A stretch of DNA of 23,970 nt from an uncultured Sutterella sp. (GTDB taxonomy: Bacteria; Pseudomonadota; Gammaproteobacteria; Burkholderiales; Burkholderiaceae_F). The DNA lies in NCBI GenBank assembly GCA_900757865.1, contig CAAEPH010000053.1, forward strand, positions 1 to 23,970, in the 5' to 3' direction. Positions 1 to 8,339 of this stretch are shown here, piece after piece (the first letter of the stretch is position 1; each line of letters begins with the position of its first letter). Position numbers and translations under genes: made by a program. Under the pieces are notes generated by a model, which was not told the DNA's origin, searched no databases, and saw nothing but the letters and a program-made list of their open reading frames with translations.

Positions 1-5
1 AACAA

Positions 6-53
6 GTCCCCTAACAAGATTTTTTGAGTGAAATCAAAGACTTGTTAGGGGAC
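6..53. repeat. 13-bp perfect inverted repeat at the window edge
   Basis: GTCCCCTAACAAG at 6-18 is matched by its exact reverse complement at 41-53, with a 22-base loop. It lies about 70 bases past the stop of the minus-strand DUF3482 gene. Neither side has a clean T-run next to the stem (the nearest is at 60-68), so it may be a terminator, a processing hairpin, or part of a mobile end beyond the window. Confidence 0.5.
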
Positions 54-124
54 GAAGAATTATTTTTTGCTGTTTATAAAATTTTCGCGGAGTTTAGGTT
101 TTATGGTGTTGTGAATAGGTTGCT

Positions 125-1585
125 TTACGGCTGACGCCCGTAGAGACGGTTAAAAACATCGCGCAACGTCTCATCGAGCGCTTTGCTCAGAAGACTCACT
201 CCTTCGTCAGGGGAGCATTTTCTCAAGTCTCGCCAGGCAATGGGGTGTTTCGCAATGGCTTCCTCAACCGTGGTTTTCCAAAATGCGGGGCTTTCACTTT
301 CTTTCCATTCCCCACGTCCTCGACCAAAATGCGCCACGGCTAAGTATAGGAGGACGGTTTCGGTGAGAAATTCCCCCAATGCTTCCGTGCTCCAGGTAAT
401 GGCGATCCCGTCTTTTTCGTGTTGAGCGTTGTAGATGGCTACTGCACCCACACCACCGAGAGCTCCAATAAGACCACCAACGAGCGTGCCGAGTCCGATC
501 GTTAATCCTGCGCTTGCCGCGTCGACGGCCGCCCCTGCTGCCGCGCCGCTTGCAATCCCGGCAGCAGCCCCGATGGAGGCTGCTGTGGAAGGGTTGATTC
601 CGTATTCCGCCAGCGCCCAGTCGGTCTTCATACGACGCAAAATTTCGTGACTCGTTTGCCCTTCTTTGAGGCCGTTCACTTTAATGAGCTTCTGGGTGAG
701 TAAACAGAGTCGATCAGCAGCACTTGCTGCCAAAGCGGATTGCGCCGCTTCTAGCGCAGCATTGCGTGATTTCGATAACCCTAATTGGGTGGCAAAGGCG
801 AGGACGTGATCCTTGATCGATGGGGTTGGAGCCACTTCTTTGGCCATGACCAAATGCATCAGGTGCTGGGCCATGGCAGCGATGCTGTTGCTGTAAATGG
901 CTCGTCGGCCTCGGATCCAAATTTCTTCCAATGAACGAAAGGTCGGTCGATCGTCTTTAGAAAGGGCTTTGGCAATGGCTTCAAAGAGCGCAGCTTCTTG
1001 CACCCAGCATCGAGCGAACGCATCCATAGGGAGAATGTCGCTGACAAAGGGGTAGGGAGCCATCGCCTTTTTCCAAGCCTCTAACTGCGCGGCTTCTTTT
1101 TCGGGAGGCTGAGGTTTACCTAATTGATTGAGCAACACAATGACCGGTTTGCCCATCCAGCGAAGGATCTGCATTTCAGCCGGAATATAGTTATCGGGCT
1201 GAGGTAACTCGGTTGCATTGACGAGATACAAGACCAAGGTCGAGGTATCTCGAACGTGAAGTAAAGCTTTTTGGTCGAGCCAAAAACTCTTGTTGGTAAA
1301 CCGATCCCATACCTCTGCGAGAAACCACCCAATGGGGTTTTGCCGCTCTTGAAGGCGTTTAGCTAAAGCAATGGAGTTTCCAAAACCAGGGGTATCCCAC
1401 AAGAGTAACTCGCAACCTGAGGCATCTCGGGCTAAAACATAGCCATCTGCGTCTTCCGTAACGTGTGCGCGATCTTCGACCGTACCGATGTCTTGCATGA
1501 GTAAGGTACGCGCCAGGGTCGTTTTGCCTATATTGGTATGACTCACTAAACTGAGGTTGATGCGAAACTGATCTGCCCGATCCAT
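125..1585 (-). CDS. GTPase with DUF3482 domain
   Basis: Predicted 486-residue P-loop GTPase of the family annotated GTPase/DUF3482. From the chosen start, the G1 loop SHTNIGKTTL lies at residues 15-24 and the G3 motif DTPGFG at 64-69. The G4 position reads LLNQLGKP, so the usual NKxD is replaced by NQxG. The middle of the C-terminal half has a glycine/alanine-rich hydrophobic segment resembling a glycine zipper, which suggests membrane association. I chose the ATG at 1585 because AAAGGA stands 7-8 bases before it and the G1 loop then falls near the N-terminus as in relatives; the frame stays open to a TTG at 1708 and an ATG at 1672, both with poorer ribosome sites. It follows the DUF2868 gene, its usual partner, so the two probably form one membrane-linked unit. 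The cellular role is not established. Confidence 0.85.
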   Translation of the reverse strand: MDRADQFRINLSLVSHTNIGKTTLARTLLMQDIGTVEDRAHVTEDADGYVLARDASGCELLLWDTPGFGNSIALAKRLQERQNPIGWFLAEVWDRFTNKSFWLDQKALLHVRDTSTLVLYLVNATELPQPDNYIPAEMQILRWMGKPVIVLLNQLGKPQPPEKEAAQLEAWKKAMAPYPFVSDILPMDAFARCWVQEAALFEAIAKALSKDDRPTFRSLEEIWIRGRRAIYSNSIAAMAQHLMHLVMAKEVAPTPSIKDHVLAFATQLGLSKSRNAALEAAQSALAASAADRLCLLTQKLIKVNGLKEGQTSHEILRRMKTDWALAEYGINPSTAASIGAAAGIASGAAAGAAVDAASAGLTIGLGTLVGGLIGALGGVGAVAIYNAQHEKDGIAITWSTEALGEFLTETVLLYLAVAHFGRGRGEWKESESPAFWKTTVEEAIAKHPIAWRDLRKCSPDEGVSLLSKALDETLRDVFNRLYGRQP

Positions 1586-1706
1586 GCGGTGTTCCTTTGT
1601 GGGATTGATCTCTTCATTATCGCACTGGTTGTCGATATGAGGATAGTCGAAATCCGCCCAAACAGTTCTCATGGTTAAACGTATTCTTCTCGAGCGAATA
1701 GAAAGC

Positions 1707-1722
1707 AAGTAAGTAAGTAAGT
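1707..1722. repeat. Short tandem repeat (AAGT)x4
   Basis: Four perfect AAGT units lie between the DUF2868 stop and the DUF3482 start. The repeat runs through the TTG that opens the longest DUF3482 frame, so a change in unit number would alter only that unlikely upstream extension. It is probably neutral. Confidence 0.6.
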
Positions 1723-1736
1723 GTTCACTATCCCTT

Positions 1737-3188
1737 CTAAATCATGTCGGACTTTGACTGGCTGGTGCTGTGATTGGGCGTGACGGCAGCCGTGACGTGA
1801 TGTGCCTCAATGGTGTTTTGCCACAGTGTCCATCGATCCTGGTGTCGAGAAGGATCGGCGTTTTTCTGATCAAAAAACGAAAAATCTACCATGGCTACGG
1901 CCTCATGTCCTCTTTTCTGAGCTAGGCGATCAAGCCAAACGCCGTGCACATCCTCCTCAGGGGTATGGTTAGCGTTAAAGACCATGATGGGAAGAGAGGC
2001 GGCGTTAAACGTCGCTCTAGCCTGAGCATCTTCCGTATCCCAAAAACTGATCTTTTGGATCACAGACGTGACAGGACTAAGGCTGTGAGGTTGAGAGGGC
2101 CAGCGACCTTCTGCGTCGAAAAGTGAAGCATCGACAAGGTAGGTCGTCTCATGGGGTTGGGGTTTCTGAGCGAGCAAGGCTTTGAAGTAAGGCTCCGACA
2201 ACGAGAGGGTGAAACGGCTACGTAAACGTTTAGCCTGTTGAGTGTCGAGAAAAGCCAAGAGGAGTCGCGGCACAATGACCACAAAGGCGAGATTCTCCAT
2301 GATGCGTAGCAACCAAGGGGCGGCATTGGGAGCCGTTGCGGTCGATGAGAACTCTAAGGTCGCGGTTTGCGTCACATCCGGTAGAGGTGCACTACCGGGA
2401 ATGAGATCGGGGGTTAAGCCATAAAAAAGGGCTAAGAGATGGCTGACGATGTCGGGTTGGTGGGCAAACCAAGTGCTTTCCCAACCGACGGTGTAGGCAG
2501 TTCCCAGGCCTCGCATGCCCATGCTGGTGATGAGCCCGAGCGCAAAAAGGGCGGCTGCAACATGGAGGAATGCTGAAATTTGGGTTTGATAACTTTGCCA
2601 CTGAAGGCGAAACCAATTTACCCAAAAGGTTTGTTGGTACCCTCTCCAAGGTAATTTCATTTGTGTGACGTAATCCAGCGCTACCATGAGATTGTACTGA
2701 ATAGGCAACGCGAGAGGTTTGCCAAAAGCGCGAGCGAGGAAACGCACAATGATGCCAATATAGACCAGACAATTCCAGGCAATAACGCCGAGCAGAGGAA
2801 CAGAAAGTAAATTGATGAGGGCACCTGTGGAGGTAAAACGATCACTGAAAACGCCTAAAAGATAAGCGAGTGCCCCTAAGACGAAGGCCAAGAGGGTGAG
2901 GAGTCGCCGAGGACGTTCGTGCCCCATAATGGCCTGCTGGGGAAGCTTGTTATCGACCGAGCTAAGCGAGAGTATGGCTTTAGCGCGTTCGACGAGCCAG
3001 ACGCGACTGCTCGCTTGTGCCCCTACGCGTTCCCACGCATCCCTACTCGCTTCGTCGCTGATCGTCGATCGCCACTGTTTAGGGGGCTTTTGATCGGTTT
3101 CGATGGTTTGTGCGAGCAATAGGTAAGCCATCTCTTCGCGAGTAAATGTCGCGAGATGAGCAGGTTGTCTGGGTTTATCGTTGGACAT
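1737..3188 (-). CDS. DUF2868 membrane protein
   Basis: About 483 residues, recognised as DUF2868 by its sequence and by its fixed partnership with the DUF3482 GTPase downstream. A soluble N-terminal part of about 95 residues is followed by hydrophobic segments near residues 97-115, 128-150, 205-225 and 300-315, so it is an inner-membrane protein with soluble flanks. The ATG at 3188 is preferred over the one at 3203 because GGAG precedes it by 9 bases. Its first 14 bases overlap the end of thiE, which implies coupled translation with the thiamine genes. No enzymatic motif is evident. Function is unknown; with the GTPase it may form a membrane-bound GTP-dependent complex (inference). Confidence 0.82.
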   Translation of the reverse strand: MSNDKPRQPAHLATFTREEMAYLLLAQTIETDQKPPKQWRSTISDEASRDAWERVGAQASSRVWLVERAKAILSLSSVDNKLPQQAIMGHERPRRLLTLLAFVLGALAYLLGVFSDRFTSTGALINLLSVPLLGVIAWNCLVYIGIIVRFLARAFGKPLALPIQYNLMVALDYVTQMKLPWRGYQQTFWVNWFRLQWQSYQTQISAFLHVAAALFALGLITSMGMRGLGTAYTVGWESTWFAHQPDIVSHLLALFYGLTPDLIPGSAPLPDVTQTATLEFSSTATAPNAAPWLLRIMENLAFVVIVPRLLLAFLDTQQAKRLRSRFTLSLSEPYFKALLAQKPQPHETTYLVDASLFDAEGRWPSQPHSLSPVTSVIQKISFWDTEDAQARATFNAASLPIMVFNANHTPEEDVHGVWLDRLAQKRGHEAVAMVDFSFFDQKNADPSRHQDRWTLWQNTIEAHHVTAAVTPNHSTSQSKSDMI

Positions 3189-3831
3189 ACTGTTCAACTC
3201 CATTGTGCGACTGCCAGGTGCTGATTAAGCGATGAGCCGCTTCGCTAACATCAGGCTGACCGCAAACCGCTGACACCACAGCATAGCCGGAAGCGCCTGC
3301 GGCAATGAGCGAGGGAAGTTGAGCCACTCCTATGCCCCCTATGGTCACATGAGGAAGGTGGATGTTGGATAAAACGGCTTTGAGTCCTTCGATCCCCATC
3401 GCGGGTGCGGCATCGGGCTTGGTTGAGGTGGTCCAGATCGGACCAATGCCAATATAGTCGACAAGTTGCGTGGGTGTCGATTGTGCCTCAGCCAACGAGC
3501 TTACCGAAAGTCCCAAGAAGGGCAAAGGCCCAAGAAGCTTACGGCAATCTTCGGGGCTGAGATCGCTTTGTCCGACGTGAACCCCATCAGCTCCAACGGC
3601 GAGTGCGACGTCAACATGGTCGTTGATGATGAGACTGACGCCTAAGGGATGTAAAACCGAGAGAAGTGCGCGAGCGCATTCAGCATAAGCTCGTTTTTTC
3701 CAGTCCGGCGCTCGCAGTTGAACGACGGTCATGCCCGCGTGTGCCGCTTGACGAGCCGTTTCAACCATCCCAAGGGGAGCGCACAATCCGGGATCCAAAA
3801 CCAAGTAATGGGTGAGATTAATTTGTTGCAT
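3175..3831 (-). CDS. thiE: Thiamine-phosphate synthase ThiE
   Basis: Joins HMP pyrophosphate to thiazole phosphate to make thiamine monophosphate. The 218-residue TIM-barrel protein shows family signatures in order: VVQLRAPD in the substrate loop, INDHVDVALAVGADGVHVGQ, GIGPIWTTSTKPDA, and the phosphate-binding GGIG. Two positions differ from the common pattern: the loop is QLRAPD rather than QLRxK, and INDR is INDH. The ATG at 3831 has GGAAG 5 bases upstream and overlaps the end of thiM by 14 bases; an extended frame reaches 3885 but would add 18 unlikely residues. With thiM it makes a salvage route; thiD and thiC are not in the window. Confidence 0.93.
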   Translation of the reverse strand: MQQINLTHYLVLDPGLCAPLGMVETARQAAHAGMTVVQLRAPDWKKRAYAECARALLSVLHPLGVSLIINDHVDVALAVGADGVHVGQSDLSPEDCRKLLGPLPFLGLSVSSLAEAQSTPTQLVDYIGIGPIWTTSTKPDAAPAMGIEGLKAVLSNIHLPHVTIGGIGVAQLPSLIAAGASGYAVVSAVCGQPDVSEAAHRLISTWQSHNGVEQYVQR

Positions 3832-4630
3832 CGCAACTTCCCGAAACAATGAGAGAGTCGGGCTTAATCGTATAGAGCCCTTCAAGATAGTAATTCACAA
3901 AGGAGCCCATGCCGCTCATTTGCAGGACTGCGTAGCGGGCAGCCATTTTGGCCATTAGACATGCCGTAGCCACTGCTTCGAGCGTAGGGGTTGTGCCTAA
4001 AAAAGCCGCAACCAAGGCCGAGAGCGAGCAGCCTGTACCGACGAAAACTTGTGCAATCGGATGTCCACCTTGGGTGGCTAGGACACGTTCTCCATCGGTG
4101 ATGTAGTCGGTTTCGCCCGTGACACAAACAATGGTATGGAGTTCACGTGCAAGGTGTTGTGCACTGGGTAGAGCGTCGTCGGAGGTGTTGAGGCTATCAA
4201 CCCCTTGTCCACCTTGGCCTTGTCCCGCAATAGCCAAAATTTCACTGGCGTTGGCACGGATCGCTGTGGGTTTTAGCGCTAAGAGTTCACCGATGAGCTT
4301 GTCGCGTGAAGGAATGACACCTGCAGCAACCGGGTCGAGCACCCAGGGGCGGTGATGTTCATTGGCACTGTGAATGGCCGTTAACATGGCTTTCACACGT
4401 TGTGGCGTCGGGGTGCCCAGATTTATCAGTAGAGCATCCGCGATCGCGGCAAATTCTCTGGCTTCCGTTTCATCGACTACCATGGCGGGAGAGGCTCCAG
4501 CGCAGCTCAGCACATTGGCGGTGAGCTCTTGGACAACCTCATTGGTAAGACAATGCACTAAGGGGCGTTTTTTTTGAAGAGCCCGTAGACATTGGGCAGC
4601 CACATTAAAAGAAAGAAGACTGACTGTCAT
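3818..4630 (-). CDS. thiM: Hydroxyethylthiazole kinase ThiM
   Basis: ATP-dependent kinase that phosphorylates the thiazole alcohol for thiamine salvage. The 270-residue length is typical. The sequence shows PLVHCLTNEVVQELTANVL near the N-terminus, GASPAMVVDE, the VLDPVAAG segment, a VTGETDYI strand, and the catalytic GTGCSLSALVAAFL motif whose cysteine marks the family. An AGGA element sits 7 bases before the ATG. It is the first recognised gene of a minus-strand run thiM-thiE-DUF2868-DUF3482 in which the first three overlap. The ATG also overlaps the stop of a short upstream ORF. I found no TPP riboswitch in the leader. Confidence 0.95.
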   Translation of the reverse strand: MTVSLLSFNVAAQCLRALQKKRPLVHCLTNEVVQELTANVLSCAGASPAMVVDETEAREFAAIADALLINLGTPTPQRVKAMLTAIHSANEHHRPWVLDPVAAGVIPSRDKLIGELLALKPTAIRANASEILAIAGQGQGGQGVDSLNTSDDALPSAQHLARELHTIVCVTGETDYITDGERVLATQGGHPIAQVFVGTGCSLSALVAAFLGTTPTLEAVATACLMAKMAARYAVLQMSGMGSFVNYYLEGLYTIKPDSLIVSGSCDATN

Positions 4631-4773
4631 AATGGATCCTGACCAAGAAATGAAAAGTTGGAGCTTAGGGAGAATGCGTTTAAAAAGCCCGTTAGCTGAG
4701 ACATCTCTACGACGATTTCACCTACGGTTACGCGAATCTCACGGGCTTGCAGTGGTAAAACATTGGCACCCAT
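4627..4773 (-). CDS. Possible 48-codon small ORF coupled to thiM
   Basis: ATG at 4773 opens 48 codons whose TGA overlaps the ATG of thiM (ATGA), an arrangement that usually means coupled translation. The central part, REIRVTVGEIVVEM, reads like a folded protein, and an in-frame stop lies just upstream, so the ORF is self-contained. Its ribosome site is weak (AGG 5 bases before). The same stretch holds an 8-bp stem, AAGCCCGT paired with ACGGGCTT about 50 bases away, so it could instead be a structured leader. I recognise no family. Confidence 0.35.
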   Translation of the reverse strand: MGANVLPLQAREIRVTVGEIVVEMSQLTGFLNAFSLSSNFSFLGQDPL

Positions 4774-4824
4774 GATAACCTGATTCGCTCTTTAGTGTTG
4801 TGACGATAGTTGGAACAATACATT

Positions 4825-5622
4825 ATGTTAATACACCCACAATTCGATCCCGTTGCTCTGTCCATGGGGCCCATTGCCGTGCGTTGGTACGGCTTGATGT
4901 ATTTACTCGGTTTTTTAGGGTTTTGGCTTTTAGGTAAAGTTCGCACCCAAGAGAGCTGGCGTGGGGTTGGTGCAGAGGATCTGGATAATCTGCTTTTCTA
5001 TGGTGTTTTTGGAGTTATCCTTGGTGGCCGGCTTGGGTATTGTCTGTTTTACCAGGGAAGCTACTATTTAGTACACCCCCTCGAAATCCTGATGATTTGG
5101 CACGGGGGCATGAGCGCCCATGGGGGGGTGATTGGTGTGGTCGTGGCCATGGCCCTTTATGCGCGAGCGCATCAATTGTCATTTTGGAAAATAGCCGACT
5201 TTGTCGCACCTCTTGTACCTCTGGGACTGTTTTTTGGTCGAATTGGTAATTTTATTAACGGTGAACTGTGGGGACGAATCGCCAGTCCAACTTTGCCTTG
5301 GGCAATGATCTTTCCTCAAGCGCACGACGGTGGACAACCTCGCCATCCCTCTCAACTCTATGAAGCGGGCCTTGAGGGATTACTGCTTTTTGCTCTTTTG
5401 TGGATCTATTCTCGCTCGCCACGCTCTCAAGGGCGCGTGGCTGGACTTTTCTGCTTTGGCTATGGGGTCGTTCGCTTCATCGTTGAATTTTTCCGAGAAC
5501 CCGATGCCTTTTTGGGCCTCCAGGCGTTAGGACTATCTCGCGGACAATGGTTGAGTTTGCCACTGATTGTTTTGGGACTCTATCTACTTCTTCGTCGGGT
5601 CCGCGCTGAGCAACAAGCGTAG
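4825..5622 (+). CDS. lgt: Prolipoprotein diacylglyceryl transferase Lgt
   Basis: Inner-membrane enzyme that moves a diacylglyceryl group from phosphatidylglycerol onto the lipobox cysteine of prolipoproteins, the first step of lipoprotein maturation. The 265-residue protein has the family pattern: FDPVALSMGPIAVRWYGLMY at the N-terminus, GGRLGYCLFY, HGGMSAHGG, the signature GRIGNFINGELWGR, RHPSQLYEA and a C-terminal FREPD. Several hydrophobic segments fit the usual seven membrane spans. I place the start at the ATG at 4825; the frame also opens with a TTG at 4810. It stands alone on the plus strand, divergent from thiM. It would process lipoproteins such as BamE and the CsgG-like protein in this window. 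Confidence 0.96.
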   Translation: MLIHPQFDPVALSMGPIAVRWYGLMYLLGFLGFWLLGKVRTQESWRGVGAEDLDNLLFYGVFGVILGGRLGYCLFYQGSYYLVHPLEILMIWHGGMSAHGGVIGVVVAMALYARAHQLSFWKIADFVAPLVPLGLFFGRIGNFINGELWGRIASPTLPWAMIFPQAHDGGQPRHPSQLYEAGLEGLLLFALLWIYSRSPRSQGRVAGLFCFGYGVVRFIVEFFREPDAFLGLQALGLSRGQWLSLPLIVLGLYLLLRRVRAEQQA

Positions 5623-5646
5623 AGACGCGATGGCTTCCTATGCAAC

Positions 5647-5684
5647 AAAGCGAGATGACCGTCATAGGTGTCTCGCTTTGATTT
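5647..5684. terminator. Probable bidirectional terminator between lgt and the binding-protein gene
   Basis: AAAGCGAGA at 5647-5655 pairs with TCTCGCTTT at 5671-5679 around a 15-base loop, and GATTTT follows on the plus strand. It lies between the convergent ends of lgt and the solute-binding gene and could serve either. Confidence 0.55.
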
Positions 5685-5725
5685 TAGGCAGGATTGAGAG
5701 TCGCTATCTCAGAAGCTCAGAGTGA

Positions 5726-6481
5726 TTATTGGGCTTGGTTGCCAAACCACTTTTGGTAAATGGCTTGGTATTGACCATTGGCTTTCAGGGCTTCGAGCGC
5801 TTTATTGAGTTCAGATTGTAGTGCAGGGTTGGTTTTGGCAACTACCATAGCCATCGGGTCCGCCGTCAGCTTCTCGGGTAAATGGATCATTTCAGCAGCC
5901 AGTTTCGGTTGTTGCGTCAGGATGTAGTCGGTGACCGGTTTATCGTTAATGACGGCATCGACTCCGCCGTTATGCAGCTCGAGAATGGCTTCGCCAGCGT
6001 GGTTGAAGGTGGAGATTTGAGCGCCTTCAATTTCTTTTGCCTTGCTGGCAGCTGTGGTGCCAATTTGAACAGCAATCTTTTTGCCCTTGAGATCTGCAAA
6101 GGACTTGATAGTGTCCTTGTTGGCTTTTGTGGTCAAAATGGTCAAGCCCGATTCGTAAAACGGTTCCGTAAAGAGGACTTTCTTTTTCCGTTCTTCTGTC
6201 ACTGAAAAGCCCGAGGCACCGACGTCAATCGTGCCGGACAAAATCGCCGGAATAATGCCGTCAAACCCCATGTTCTGGATGACGACGTGGTATCCGGCTT
6301 GTTTACCCATCGCGTCAATGAGTTCCATTTCAAAACCGGTGATGGCTTTCGTCTGAGAGTTCACGAACTCAAACGGCGGGAAGGTGGGGTTGGAGGCCAC
6401 TTTTAAGTCTTTGGCCATGCCACTAGCGGAGGCAAAAAGGGCTGAGGTGCAGAAAAGGGCGGTAGCAATTTTTTTCATCAT
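5726..6481 (-). CDS. Amino-acid ABC transporter periplasmic binding protein
   Basis: A type-3 extracellular solute-binding protein (SBP_bac_3, GlnH/HisJ-like), about 251 residues, the usual size. A signal peptide (MMKKIATALFCTSALFASAS, cut near GMA/KD) is followed by LKVASNPTFPPFEF, the first-lobe motif of polar amino-acid binders, then GFDGIIPAILSGTIDVG, SVTEERKKKVLFTEPFY and GVDAVINDKPV. These point to a polar amino acid such as glutamine, histidine or arginine; which one cannot be read from sequence. The frame extends to 6553, but only the ATG at 6481 (or 6478) gives a proper signal peptide. No permease or ATPase gene is adjacent, so its transporter partners must lie elsewhere. Confidence 0.88.
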   Translation of the reverse strand: MMKKIATALFCTSALFASASGMAKDLKVASNPTFPPFEFVNSQTKAITGFEMELIDAMGKQAGYHVVIQNMGFDGIIPAILSGTIDVGASGFSVTEERKKKVLFTEPFYESGLTILTTKANKDTIKSFADLKGKKIAVQIGTTAASKAKEIEGAQISTFNHAGEAILELHNGGVDAVINDKPVTDYILTQQPKLAAEMIHLPEKLTADPMAMVVAKTNPALQSELNKALEALKANGQYQAIYQKWFGNQAQ

Positions 6482-6635
6482 GATAGCGTGCTCGTTAAAT
6501 TGTCTAGTGAAAAGAGGCTCAAGGTTGGGATGGTTGGGAAAAGCAAGCGCCAATCATCGCCTTAGACCGAAGAGCGTTGACCACATCCCTTCGTAGGGGG
6601 AAACGATTTTGGGTGTGTCGTGGGATTAACTATAC

Positions 6636-6668
6636 GCAGAAAAACAAAGCCCGGCACAGGGGCCGGGC
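6636..6668 (-). terminator. Rho-independent terminator of the TauE/SafE gene
   Basis: GCCCGGC at 6649-6655 pairs perfectly with GCCGGGC at 6662-6668 around a 6-base loop. Read on the minus strand the stem is followed by TTTGTTTTT. It lies about 90 bases past the exporter stop. Confidence 0.8.
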
Positions 6669-6761
6669 AAAAATTCACGCATCTCTTGGCTATCGTTGAG
6701 TCGACTTGGGGGTATTGTCTATTTGCCTAACTTTCGTTAAACAAATGTCTCCAATTGTCGA

Positions 6762-7580
6762 CTAAAAGGCCAAATAGGCTTTGTAAGCCATATAGGCCGA
6801 AAGCGCAAAGAGCAATAACGAAAACGCTTTCTTTAAACCTTTGGTGTCCATGCGATGAGCCACCGAGGCCCCAACAGGGGCCATGAGCATACTCGTGATG
6901 GCCACGCTGAAAAGCGCGGGTAAATAAACAAAGCCTAACATTTCAGGCCACTGAGGGAGTGCTGGATTGTGCCAACCACTAATGATGTAGCCTACGGTAC
7001 CCGCGAGAGCGATAGGGAAACCCAGAGCTGCTGAGGTACCAATGGCATTGTGAATCTTGACGTTGCAGTATGTCATGAAAGGCACACTGATGAAACCACC
7101 TCCCGCGCCAACAATCGAGGAGATGAGGCCAATGACACCACCAGCCCCGATAAGACCAGGGGTACCTGGAAGTTGGCGCGAGGGGGCTGGACGACCACCG
7201 ATAAGCATTTTGGTGGCCGAAAAGCATACAAACCCCGCAAAAATCACCGCTACCCAGAAAGTAGGAAGATGACTGGTAATCTGGGCACCTAATAAGCCTC
7301 CTAGCAAAATGCCTGGTGCAATCGAGAAGGCCACTTTCCAGAGCACACCACCACGGCTAGCATGAGCACGAATGCTACTGACGGAAGTAAACAGAATGGT
7401 ACTCATAGAGGTAGCAATCGCTACGTGTACCACTTGTTCGGGAGGAATTTTCCCCGTGGCAGAGAGAAGCATGGTTAAAAAAGGGGTGAGAACCATACCA
7501 CCACCAATGCCTAAGAGGCCAGCGAGAAAACCGGTACAGATACCGAGCGAGGCCAAGCCTAAAGTTAATGTCCAATCCAT
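6762..7580 (-). CDS. TauE/SafE-family membrane exporter
   Basis: A 272-residue integral membrane protein of the TauE/SafE (DUF81) family, members of which export sulfite, sulfoacetate or other small organic anions. It has the family's two-repeat layout: the first carries FLAGLLGIGGGMVLTP near the N-terminus and the second SSIVGAGGGFISVPFM in the middle, each beginning a half of about four membrane spans. Polar loops are short. I prefer the ATG at 7580; a GTG at 7610 would add ten residues. It has its own terminator and no obvious pathway partner nearby, so the substrate is unknown. Confidence 0.88.
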   Translation of the reverse strand: MDWTLTLGLASLGICTGFLAGLLGIGGGMVLTPFLTMLLSATGKIPPEQVVHVAIATSMSTILFTSVSSIRAHASRGGVLWKVAFSIAPGILLGGLLGAQITSHLPTFWVAVIFAGFVCFSATKMLIGGRPAPSRQLPGTPGLIGAGGVIGLISSIVGAGGGFISVPFMTYCNVKIHNAIGTSAALGFPIALAGTVGYIISGWHNPALPQWPEMLGFVYLPALFSVAITSMLMAPVGASVAHRMDTKGLKKAFSLLLFALSAYMAYKAYLAF

Positions 7581-7712
7581 GATTGTGAACTCAAAAGGTG
7601 AAGAAGACACAGTTGAAAAAAGAGCGACATAGACGAGATCCGCCTCGAACTCAAACCTAACGTGAGTGAAAACGGACCCGTTGTCTGAGTTGATCGTGAT
7701 CTTCAGGTATGG

Positions 7713-8216
7713 CTACGTCATCCACGAGGTGGTGATAAAGCGGAACTCTTCTAAACTCACTGGGGTAATCGACAAGCGGTTGCCTTTTTGAAGAATGCGC
7801 ATGTTGCTGAGCTCCGGCGCCTGACGAATGATGCTTAAGGCGATGACGGGACACTCAAAAAGGGCTTCCACATCAATGGTAAGCCATCGAGGTTTCTCGG
7901 GTGAGCTTTTTGGATCAAAGTACTCGCTTTGTGGATCAAACTGCAACTCATCAGGATAGGCTTGAGAGGCAATGCGAGCGAGCCCGACAATGCCAGGCTG
8001 TGGGCAACTTGAATGATAAAAAAGCACGCCATCGCCGATACGCATGTCGTCACGCATAAAGTTGCGAGCTTGGTAGTTGCGTATACCGAACCAAGAGACG
8101 CGATGATGGGCTTCGGCTAAAACATCTTGAATCGAGCATTCACCCGGTTCTGTTTTCATGAGCCAAAAGCGATGAGCTTCGGCGAGGAGCTGATCAATTT
8201 GAGTTTGATGATCCAT
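7713..8216 (-). CDS. EVE domain protein
   Basis: A 167-residue EVE-domain protein (PUA/YTH-like fold, relatives of Thy28). The fold starts at about residue 17 with FWLMKTEPGECSIQDV, followed by WFGIRNYQARNFMRDDM, GDGVLFYHSS and GIVGLARI, the core motifs of the family. EVE proteins are thought to read modified bases in nucleic acid, and stand-alone forms are widespread housekeeping genes. It lies just downstream of 6S RNA on the same strand, an order I associate with betaproteobacteria. AGAGG stands 10 bases before the ATG. Despite the link of EVE domains to restriction, nothing here ties it to the island further right. Confidence 0.9.
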   Translation of the reverse strand: MDHQTQIDQLLAEAHRFWLMKTEPGECSIQDVLAEAHHRVSWFGIRNYQARNFMRDDMRIGDGVLFYHSSCPQPGIVGLARIASQAYPDELQFDPQSEYFDPKSSPEKPRWLTIDVEALFECPVIALSIIRQAPELSNMRILQKGNRLSITPVSLEEFRFITTSWMT

Positions 8217-8291
8217 GGAGGGAATCCTCTGAAAAACGTTACAAGCTGTGTGGCCGGTTGCGCTTGTGCAGAGAGAGAAAGAGGCAATAAC

Positions 8292-8324
8292 AAAAAAGGC
8301 AACCCATCAATACGAAAGGCTGCC
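8292..8324 (-). terminator. Rho-independent terminator downstream of 6S RNA
   Basis: On the minus strand GGCAGCC (8318-8324) pairs with GGTTGCC (8298-8304), with one G-U pair, and is followed by TTTTTT (8292-8297). It lies about 16 bases past the 6S closing stem and before the EVE gene. Confidence 0.65.
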
Positions 8325-8339
8325 CTGAAAACAAAGAAA

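Noticed and set aside
435..650. 71-codon Ala/Pro-rich plus-strand frame
   Set aside because: It is the antisense shadow of the glycine/alanine-rich segment of the DUF3482 GTPase.
4631..4825. TPP riboswitch upstream of thiM
   Set aside because: The minus-strand leader lacks the thi-box core (CTGAGA followed by the ACCTGA/GGATAATGCCAGCG-type segment). A CTGAGA occurs only on the opposite strand, without the rest.
7713..8216. EVE protein as part of the defence island
   Set aside because: It lies about 6 kb away, among 6S RNA and zapA in a conserved housekeeping order, so its position is explained without the island.
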